A program made the position numbers and the translations under genes. The notes under the pieces were generated by a model. That model worked only from the letters and a program-made list of their open reading frames with translations, was not told the DNA's origin and made no database searches. A DNA stretch of 7,390 nt from JBBRFH01 sp038224615 (GTDB lineage Bacteria > Planctomycetota > Phycisphaerae > Tepidisphaerales > Tepidisphaeraceae), in the NCBI GenBank assembly GCA_038224615.1, contig JBBRFH010000173.1, forward strand, positions 1 to 7,390. The letters run 5' to 3'. Every line of letters begins with the position of its first letter. Within the stretch, counting starts at the first letter, position 1. Positions 1-4,719 of this stretch are shown here, one piece after another.

Positions 1-771
1 CCCTCTTTCGTGCTTGTTAAGTCGATGCTGCCGTGGAAGACAAAACGGGGCATCGGCATCCCGTTGGGCGAGGACCTCGGCAAGCCCGTCATCTCCGATG
101 TGATTGACGGCTCCCCCGCCGCCACGGCACAGCTCGCCAAAGGCGACGAAATCATGCAGGTGGCGAACGCGCCGACGCCCATGTGGAGCAATGTCATCGC
201 CCAACTCCGCGCCGCCGGCACCGCTCCGGTCGAGCTGACGGTCCGCCCGAGCGGGCAGACGACCTCCAAGGTCGTCACGCTCACGTTGGATGACGCGAGT
301 GCCAAACAGTTGGCCGACCTTCGCTTCACGCACATGCTTCTGCTGCAGCCGCTGGAGGAGATCCGCAAGACGCACAACCCGATCGAGGCCGCCGCGTGGG
401 GCGTGGAGGAGACGAAGTACTCGATCTTCCAGGTCTACACGACCTTGCGCCGCCTGGTCGAAGGCTCGGTGCCGCTGAGCGGCCTGAGCGGCCCGCTGGG
501 CATCTTCACCGCCGGCAACTCCGCCGCGTCGCGCGGGATGGACTGGCTGATCTGGTTCACGGCGTTGATCAGCGCCAATTTGGCGGTCGTCAACTTCCTG
601 CCAATCCCGATCGTCGACGGCGGGCTGTTCACGTTCCTGCTGATCGAGAAAGTCACCGGCCGCCCCCCAAGCCCCAAGGTGCAGACCGTCGCGCAGATCG
701 TCGGCCTGGTGCTGCTGGGCAGCCTGTTCCTGTTCGTGACCTACCACGACATTCTGCGCCAGGTGGGATGA
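1..771 (+). CDS. rseP: RseP-type site-2 intramembrane metalloprotease, C-terminal part (5' truncated)
   Basis: The frame is open from base 1 to the TGA at 769-771, so this is the last ~256 residues of a larger protein whose start and HExxH zinc motif lie outside the window. A PDZ domain spans about 49-300, with a GIGIPLGE-like entry and a GSPAATAQLAKGDEI core typical of substrate-gating PDZ domains. SGPLGI at about 487-504 and NFLPIPIVDGG at 592-624 match the family's SGPxGI and NxxPxPxLDGG signatures. The Asp of the latter is the third zinc ligand and is present, with Val replacing the usual Leu before it. Hydrophobic segments at about 540-615 and 685-750 are membrane helices. The family cleaves anti-sigma factors or signal-peptide remnants within the inner membrane. 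The family assignment is firm; the exact substrate cannot be inferred. Confidence 0.88.
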   Translation, partial: PSFVLVKSMLPWKTKRGIGIPLGEDLGKPVISDVIDGSPAATAQLAKGDEIMQVANAPTPMWSNVIAQLRAAGTAPVELTVRPSGQTTSKVVTLTLDDASAKQLADLRFTHMLLLQPLEEIRKTHNPIEAAAWGVEETKYSIFQVYTTLRRLVEGSVPLSGLSGPLGIFTAGNSAASRGMDWLIWFTALISANLAVVNFLPIPIVDGGLFTFLLIEKVTGRPPSPKVQTVAQIVGLVLLGSLFLFVTYHDILRQVG

Positions 772-872
772 GCGGAGGGCGTTCCAGTAAAGAGGCGCCT
801 TCACGACGGGATGTCGCACGCGGCTTCGCTGACGGTCATTCCGCTCGGCGCGCTGGTAAGATCGTCCGTCCG

Positions 873-1523
873 ATGCGTGTTCTCGTCCTGTATGCCAATC
901 CGAAGCCGCAAGGTTTGTGTGCCGCCCTCCACGATGAAGTCTCACGTGTGCTATGCGGGCACCACGTCGATGACGTCGACCTGTACGCCGAGCAGTTCGA
1001 TCCGGTGAAACCGCTGGCCGAGGTGCAGGAGCAGGACGCCCGCATGCGTCCCGGTCGGCCGACCGCACCCCTGCCGCAGCTCGAACGGCACATCGACTTA
1101 CTGAAGCGCGCCGAGGCGATCGTGCTCGTCTTCCCGGTCTGGCATTTCGGCTTCCCGGCGATTCTCAAGGGATATATCGACCGCGTCTGCCTGCCCGAGG
1201 TCGCCTATCGCTTCGAGAACGGCCGGATGCGCGGGAACCTCGATCGGCTCAAACTCGTGGCGGCGATTGCGACTTACGGGGCGCCGCGCATCGGCGCCTG
1301 GTGGTTCGGTGATCCCACCCGGCGATTCGTCAAACAGCAACTCACCCCCATGGCCACCCGACGCGCCGCCATGCTCTACCTGGCCCGCTACAGCGCCAGT
1401 CGGACGGACGCAGAAGCGGGGAAAGCCTTCATCGAAAACGTCGGAAAAAAGCTGGCGCGCGCGATCAGGAGCGCATCGAACGAAGCCAATGCCGCGCCGC
1501 TGCCCCATGCCCTACCGTCCTGA
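873..1523 (+). CDS. Flavodoxin-fold NAD(P)H-dependent oxidoreductase (quinone reductase-like)
   Basis: A 216-residue protein that opens with the first beta strand and phosphate-loop region of the flavodoxin-like fold (MRVLVLYANPKPQG, residues 1-14). It continues with AEAIVLVFPVWHFGFPAILKG (about 80-100), the strand and loop holding the isoalloxazine ring in the NQO/MdaB/KefF group, and with ATYGAPR (133-139) and the WWFGDP segment (143-148). The expected role is cytoplasmic FMN- or FAD-dependent two-electron reduction of quinones or related electrophiles; the substrate is not visible. I chose the ATG at 873 because the fold begins there. The same frame is open back to an ATG at 768 that overlaps the rseP stop, which would add 35 Arg/Ser-rich residues unlike the family. 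Neither start has a clear Shine-Dalgarno site. The last ~15 residues are low-complexity. Confidence 0.8.
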   Translation: MRVLVLYANPKPQGLCAALHDEVSRVLCGHHVDDVDLYAEQFDPVKPLAEVQEQDARMRPGRPTAPLPQLERHIDLLKRAEAIVLVFPVWHFGFPAILKGYIDRVCLPEVAYRFENGRMRGNLDRLKLVAAIATYGAPRIGAWWFGDPTRRFVKQQLTPMATRRAAMLYLARYSASRTDAEAGKAFIENVGKKLARAIRSASNEANAAPLPHALPS

Positions 1524-1542
1524 TCGGATGCCGATTCTTTTC
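1522..1542 (+). terminator. Weak hairpin plus T-run after the oxidoreductase gene
   Basis: ATCGG (1523-1527) and CCGAT (1531-1535) pair around a 3-nt loop, with a possible G-U pair outside, and TCTTTTC follows directly. The stem overlaps the stop codon. A five-base stem is short for a rho-independent terminator, so this is a tentative call resting on position and the following T-run. Confidence 0.3.
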
Positions 1543-1597
1543 ATTCGACAATCAGCCCCGGCATTGTGTCTGCGAAACAAGTCGTGCCGCGAAGATC

Positions 1598-1650
1598 AGC
1601 GCGAAGGCAAACACAAAAAAACAAGCATTCTTCGCGTTCGCCTTCGCGCT
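1598..1650. repeat. Extragenic inverted repeat with TTCGCG-type units
   Basis: AGCGCGAAGGC (1598-1608) and its exact reverse complement GCCTTCGCGCT (1640-1650) form an 11-bp stem. After one A-C mismatch three more pairs are possible (1610-1612 with 1636-1638). The loop holds a run of seven A's (1615-1621). TTCGCG occurs at 1631-1636 and 1643-1648 with TTCGCC between. It fills the 183-bp spacer between two convergent genes. It resembles the dispersed TTCGCG-rich extragenic elements I recall from intergenic regions of several GC-rich phyla, but copy number cannot be seen from one window. On the minus strand the T-run might help end clpS transcription, although the hairpin just before it is poor. 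Confidence 0.55.
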
Positions 1651-1706
1651 CTTTGCCTCTTCTCGGCAGCATTCGTACCTGAGCGCGGAATTCACGCGGA
1701 AACGTA

Positions 1707-2060
1707 TTAGTCCTCCGCCGGCTCGATGCAGGCGGACATCGAACCCTTGCAGGTGGCGACGCGCCAGTCGCCGCCGAAGCTGTGGATCTGGTCGCACTTG
1801 AGCTCGGCGAGTTCCTTGTGCGTGGTGAAGACAATCACCCGCCCCTGGCTGTCGACCTCCCTGGCCAGGACATAACCCTTGGGCTCCTCGTAGCCGAAGA
1901 TCGACTTGAGCATCTCGATGACGTACTCGTAGCTGTGGTCGTTGTCGTCGAGCAGAATGACGTGGTATGGCGGAAGCTGTTTGGGCTTGCTGCGGCGCAT
2001 CTCGCGCGGCTTGGGCTTGAGTTCGATGGCTTTCGCGGATTCGTCAGACATGGTGGTCAT
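1707..2060 (-). CDS. clpS: ClpS, Clp protease adaptor (variant N-degron pocket)
   Basis: A 117-residue protein with a charged, Pro/Lys-rich tail (1-29) followed by a ClpS core (about 31-115). ClpS delivers proteins with destabilising N-terminal residues to ClpAP or ClpCP in the cytoplasm. From L36 the core aligns without gaps to recalled E. coli ClpS for over 40 residues: LLDDNDHSYEYVIEML against LVNDDYTPMEFVIDVL, then EVDSQGRVIV against AVHYQGKAIC. Length is near the usual ~106. The pocket is altered: E. coli Asn34 is Asp38 here, Met40 is Tyr44 and His66 is Asp70. The ATG at 2060 is preferred; an ATG at 2051 (3 residues shorter) and a GTG at 2123 (21 longer) are also in frame, and none has a clear ribosome-binding site. 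No clpA or clpC is nearby. Family membership is secure, canonical N-degron binding less so. Confidence 0.86.
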   Translation of the reverse strand: MTTMSDESAKAIELKPKPREMRRSKPKQLPPYHVILLDDNDHSYEYVIEMLKSIFGYEEPKGYVLAREVDSQGRVIVFTTHKELAELKCDQIHSFGGDWRVATCKGSMSACIEPAED

Positions 2061-2170
2061 CACAAGCAAAACAGGATGATTCGCTGAATGCAATGAAATT
2101 TTGGTTAATGCACAGCTTGACACCCTGCGGCGTCGGCCCCAATGTCACCCCCAACGGAGACTTTTAGCCC
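2061..2170. promoter_or_regulatory. Divergent clpS / sugar-kinase promoter region
   Basis: This 110-bp spacer separates two divergent genes, so it should hold both their promoters. It has an AT-rich patch at about 2088-2112, unusual for this GC-rich window. A consensus-like TTGACA lies at 2117-2122 on the plus strand, but nothing resembling TATAAT sits at the right distance downstream. GGAG at 2156-2159, 11 nt before the ATG at 2171, is a plausible ribosome-binding site for the kinase. No convincing operator was found. Confidence 0.5.
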
Positions 2171-3169
2171 ATGATCATCACCGCCCACGCCCATGCTCGG
2201 GCCGGCCTCGTCGGAAACCCGTCGGACGGGTATTTCGGCAAGACGATCTCGTTCATCATCCGCAACTTCGCCGCCACGGTGAAACTCACCGAGAGCGACC
2301 ACTTTGAAATCGTCCCAACTGCTGGTGACTTCGCAAAGTATGACTCAGTCGCCCAGTTCCTGCGCGAGCAAAAGCTCTACGGTTACTACGGCGGCCAACG
2401 CCTCATGAAGGCGGCAGTCAAACGCTTCCACGAGTTCGCCGGGCAACAGGGCTGGACTCTGCACAACAAAGGCTTCACGCTGGAGTTCGAGTCGAACATC
2501 CCCCGATTGGTGGGGCTTTCCGGCTCCAGCAGCATCATCGTGGCGACGATGCGGGCGATGTCGAAGTTCTACAACGTCGAGATCTCCAAGCCGCAGTTCC
2601 CCGGGCTGGTCCTCTCCTGTGAGCGGGACGAGCTGAACATCACTGCCGGCCTGCAGGACCGCGTGATCCAGGTGTATGAAGGCATCGTCTACATGGACTT
2701 CGACAAGAAACTCCTCGATTCGCGCGGCTACGGCGAATACGAAGAACTCAAGCCCAACCCGACGCCCCCGCTGTACGTCGCGTTCGACGCCGACCGCGCC
2801 GAAATCAGCGACGTCACCCACCGCAATCTCAAGGCGTTGTTCGAGAAAGGCGATCCGACGGTCGTCGGCGCCATGCAGAAGTACCGCGACCTCACCGACC
2901 GCGGCAAAAAGGCGCTCCTGAGCGCCGACTGGGATGAGCTGCACAAGGTGACGAACGAGAACTACGAAATCCGTAAGACGATCATGCCGATCGCGATGGA
3001 GAACCAGCGCATGATCGACGTCGCCCGCGGCGTCGGCGCCAGTGCCAAGTTCGCCGGCTCCGGCGGGGCGATCTGCGGCGTCTACCACGGCGAAGAGCAG
3101 TTCAACGCCCTCGTCGACGCCATGGGCAAGATCAATTGCACGGTCATCAAGCCGATCATCTTTGCGTGA
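2171..3169 (+). CDS. GHMP-family sugar kinase, glucuronokinase-like
   Basis: A 332-residue cytoplasmic kinase with all three GHMP motifs: RAGLVGNPSDGYFGKTIS (10-27, substrate side), PRLVGLSGSSSII (111-123, the ATP phosphate-binding loop) and KFAGSGGAI (293-301, C-terminal motif 3). GLQDRVIQVYEG (160-171) carries the likely catalytic Asp163. The closest family I can recall is plant glucuronokinase, which makes glucuronate-1-phosphate from glucuronate and ATP. It shares the GNPSD-YFG-TIS start, GYYGG-RL (71-78), NIPR-GLSGSS, AGLQDRV-QVY-G, MDF and KF-GSGGA, in the same order and at nearly the same length (~360). The ATG at 2171 has GGAG at 2156-2159. It heads an operon with hicB, hicA and a GalU-like gene, which fits a product that is a sugar-1-phosphate. 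HddA-like heptose kinase, fucokinase or another anomeric kinase remains possible; GHMP family is certain, glucuronate as substrate is an inference. Confidence 0.75.
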   Translation: MIITAHAHARAGLVGNPSDGYFGKTISFIIRNFAATVKLTESDHFEIVPTAGDFAKYDSVAQFLREQKLYGYYGGQRLMKAAVKRFHEFAGQQGWTLHNKGFTLEFESNIPRLVGLSGSSSIIVATMRAMSKFYNVEISKPQFPGLVLSCERDELNITAGLQDRVIQVYEGIVYMDFDKKLLDSRGYGEYEELKPNPTPPLYVAFDADRAEISDVTHRNLKALFEKGDPTVVGAMQKYRDLTDRGKKALLSADWDELHKVTNENYEIRKTIMPIAMENQRMIDVARGVGASAKFAGSGGAICGVYHGEEQFNALVDAMGKINCTVIKPIIFA

Positions 3170-3184
3170 GCGGCTGGGATTAGG

Positions 3185-3193
3185 TGCTATCAT
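3185..3193 (+). promoter_or_regulatory. Possible extended -10 promoter in front of hicB
   Basis: TGCTATCAT matches the extended -10 form (TGn plus five of six bases of TATAAT) in the 32-bp gap between the kinase and hicB. No good -35 is visible. A start 6-8 nt downstream would fall at about 3199-3201, right at the hicB ATG (3202), giving a leaderless message. The call is weak; it could be chance, with hicB transcribed only from upstream. Confidence 0.25.
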
Positions 3194-3201
3194 CATCCGA
3201 C

Positions 3202-3438
3202 ATGGACGCACTCACGATTGAGCTGATACCGGACGACGAGCATCGTGGTTTCACTGCCCGCTTGCCCGACATTCCCGCATACGGGGAGGGCGAGACCGAG
3301 GATGAGGCCATCTCCGACCTGCAGGAAGCGATCAAGGCGTACATCGAGGCGTACGGACTGGAAGATGCAATGTCGCGAATCTCCAAGCCGTCGTTGCGTG
3401 AAATCAACTGGGATTTGAAGGAATTTGCGCGTGCCTAA
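3202..3438 (+). CDS. hicB: HicB-family antitoxin (short form)
   Basis: A 78-residue acidic protein with the HicB fold: an opening strand (LTIELIPDDEHRGFTARLPDIPAYGEG, about 4-30) and the ETEDEAISDLQEAIKAYIEAY helix (31-51) that is the signature of the family. It would bind and neutralise the HicA encoded immediately after it. Only ~27 residues follow the core, too few for the ribbon-helix-helix or helix-turn-helix domain carried by longer HicB proteins, so DNA-binding autoregulation is doubtful. I chose the ATG at 3202; a GTG at 3184 would add six residues and has a GGGA nearby. It begins 32 bp after the kinase stop and its end overlaps hicA by 8 nt, which implies translational coupling of antitoxin and toxin. 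Confidence 0.85.
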   Translation: MDALTIELIPDDEHRGFTARLPDIPAYGEGETEDEAISDLQEAIKAYIEAYGLEDAMSRISKPSLREINWDLKEFARA

Positions 3439-3664
3439 GTTACCGAGGGCGACCGGTCGCGAGATGGTACGGTTCCTGGAACAGCAGGGGTTCGTAATCG
3501 CTCGCATCCGTGGATCACATCATGTGATGGAATCCGGGCCGGTACGGACCACTGTGCCCGTTCACGCAAATCGTGCATTGCACACCGGCACCCTTCGCGC
3601 CATTCTCCGCGACATCAACATAACTCCGGCCGAATTCGAAAAGCTCTTTCATCAGCAAACATGA
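3431..3664 (+). CDS. hicA: HicA-family toxin (mRNA interferase)
   Basis: A 77-residue basic protein of the HicA/YcfA family, which cleaves mRNA using a small double-stranded-RNA-binding-like fold. Visible are the ATGREMVRFLEQQGFVIARI helix and strand (7-26), the GSHH motif (28-31) with the probable catalytic His30, the TVPVHANRALHTGTLRAILRD block (41-61) typical of the family, and a short C-terminal helix. Length is normal and no catalytic residue is missing, so it looks functional. The GTG at 3431 is the likely start: GAAGGA at 3417-3422 lies 8 nt upstream. A TTG at 3425 is too close to that site. The stop TGA (3662-3664) overlaps the ATG of the next gene. Antitoxin-first order is common for hicBA loci. 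Confidence 0.86.
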   Translation: MPKLPRATGREMVRFLEQQGFVIARIRGSHHVMESGPVRTTVPVHANRALHTGTLRAILRDINITPAEFEKLFHQQT

Positions 3665-4521
3665 TTACAAAAACGGTTATCCCCGCCGCAGGATTCGGAA
3701 CACGAATGCTCCCCGCCGCCAAGGCGATTCCGAAAGAGATGTTGCCGGTTCTGGATCGGCCGACCATTCAGTATGTCGTCGAAGAAGCCGCGGGCGCGGG
3801 GGCGACCGACATTCTACTGGTCGTCTCGCGCGACAAAAAGGCTGTCGAAGACCACTTCGACAAGCACCCCGAGCTCGAAGCGCGACTGGCGGCGGGCAAC
3901 AAGCTGGCGCTCGTTGAGTCGATCCTCAAGCTGCAGGAGATCGCCCGCGTCCATAGCACCCGGCAGATGGAGCAGCGCGGGCTCGGGCACGCCGTGCTGC
4001 AGGCCAAGCAACATGTGGGGGACAACCCCTTCCTCTGCTGCCTCGGCGACACCATCTTCTCCGGCGGCGACGTCACGCCGGCCCAGCAGATCATCGCCGC
4101 TTACGAGAAGTACAAGACCACGATCATCGGCCTGGAAGAAGTCGCGCCCGAAAAGGTCGAACGCTACGGCATCGTCGGCGGAGAAATGCTTAGCGAAGGC
4201 GTGATCCGCATCAACACGCTCGTCGAGAAGCCGAAGAAGGAAGACGCGCCGTCCCGCCTCGCCATCGCGGCGCGGTACGTGCTCACGCCCGACATCTTCA
4301 CCTGCATCGAGAACACCCCGCCGGGCAAGGGCAACGAGATCCAGCTCACCGACGCCATCAAGCTGCAACTCAAGAGCGGCCCGATTCACGGCGTGGTGCT
4401 CAAGTCCAAGCGGCACGACATCGGAAACCCGATCGACTGGCTCAAGACCAATCTCATCTACGCCAAGCGCGACGCCGAGACATGGAAACAGATCGAGCCG
4501 CTGCTTCGTTCGCTGCTGTGA
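3661..4521 (+). CDS. galU: GalU-like UTP--sugar-1-phosphate uridylyltransferase
   Basis: A 286-residue cytoplasmic nucleotidyltransferase, expected to form UDP-sugar and pyrophosphate from UTP and a sugar-1-phosphate. It has IPAAGFGTRMLPAAKAIPKEMLPV (about 7-30: nucleotide-binding GxGTR and the conserved PKEMLPV), GLGHAVLQAK (107-116), the metal-site Asp130 in LGDTIF, RYGIVGG (168-174), VEKPK (188-192, sugar-phosphate Lys) and GKGNEIQLTDAI (222-233), a GalU hallmark. Length matches GalU (~290-300). LGDTIFSG is closer to the LGDNIF of glucose-1-phosphate thymidylyltransferases than to the usual GalU form. The C-terminus has HDIGNPIDWLKTNL (252-265). The ATG overlaps the hicA stop as ATGA and has no Shine-Dalgarno site, so translation should depend on hicA. 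Glucose-1-phosphate is the default substrate; the upstream kinase makes glucuronate-1-phosphate worth considering. Confidence 0.85.
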   Translation: MITKTVIPAAGFGTRMLPAAKAIPKEMLPVLDRPTIQYVVEEAAGAGATDILLVVSRDKKAVEDHFDKHPELEARLAAGNKLALVESILKLQEIARVHSTRQMEQRGLGHAVLQAKQHVGDNPFLCCLGDTIFSGGDVTPAQQIIAAYEKYKTTIIGLEEVAPEKVERYGIVGGEMLSEGVIRINTLVEKPKKEDAPSRLAIAARYVLTPDIFTCIENTPPGKGNEIQLTDAIKLQLKSGPIHGVVLKSKRHDIGNPIDWLKTNLIYAKRDAETWKQIEPLLRSLL

Positions 4522-4589
4522 CGCCGATCGTGCGATGATGAAGTTCGCTCATCCGATCGCATCGAGCGCGCCGATGAACTGGGAACGAG

Positions 4590-4640
4590 CGCGTTGAAGT
4601 GCTGTTGAGAAGCAACATTGATGTTGACTCATTCAACGCG
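4590..4640. other. Nested inverted repeats after galU
   Basis: CGCGTTGAA (4590-4598) and TTCAACGCG (4632-4640) are a perfect 9-bp inverted repeat enclosing 33 nt. Inside it CAACAT (4613-4618) and ATGTTG (4621-4626) can form a second stem with a 2-nt gap. No open frame worth calling crosses it. It lies 68 nt after the galU stop and upstream of the terminator, so it could be structured 3' untranslated RNA, a processing site or a small RNA; nothing decides between these. Confidence 0.4.
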
Positions 4641-4673
4641 GTTGCTAGATTCAGTTGCACAACGATCTTTTTG

Positions 4674-4716
4674 ATCAGGCCGGAAGTGGTGGCTCCCTTC
4701 CGGCCTGATTCATTTT
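4674..4716 (+). terminator. Rho-independent terminator between convergent galU and polX
   Basis: ATCAGGCCGGAAG (4674-4686) pairs perfectly with CTTCCGGCCTGAT (4697-4709): a 13-bp GC-rich stem with a 10-nt loop. T-rich TCATTTTCT follows on the plus strand, so it should end the kinase-hicBA-galU transcript. It lies 10 bp past the polX stop and may also stop minus-strand transcription, though the minus side lacks a T-run (it has AAAAAG). Confidence 0.72.
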
Positions 4717-4719
4717 CTG

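Noticed and set aside
793..800. Palindrome AGGCGCCT as an operator
   Set aside because: An 8-bp GC-rich palindrome is expected by chance in this composition and nothing else supports it.
396..872. Upstream part of the open frame that continues into the oxidoreductase
   Set aside because: It overlaps the well-supported RseP frame and its translation is Arg/Pro-rich without family features; the real gene starts at 873.
2117..2122. TTGACA as a -35 box for the kinase operon
   Set aside because: No -10-like sequence lies 16-19 bp downstream; the region there is GC-rich, so it is not called as a promoter by itself.
2345..3211. Minus-strand open frame (288 codons) opposite the sugar kinase
   Set aside because: The opposite strand encodes a complete GHMP kinase. 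The antisense product is Val/Asp/Arg-rich and matches no family I know.
3814..4416. Minus-strand open frame (200 codons) opposite galU
   Set aside because: It mirrors a fully conserved nucleotidyltransferase and has low-complexity composition, so it is a shadow frame.
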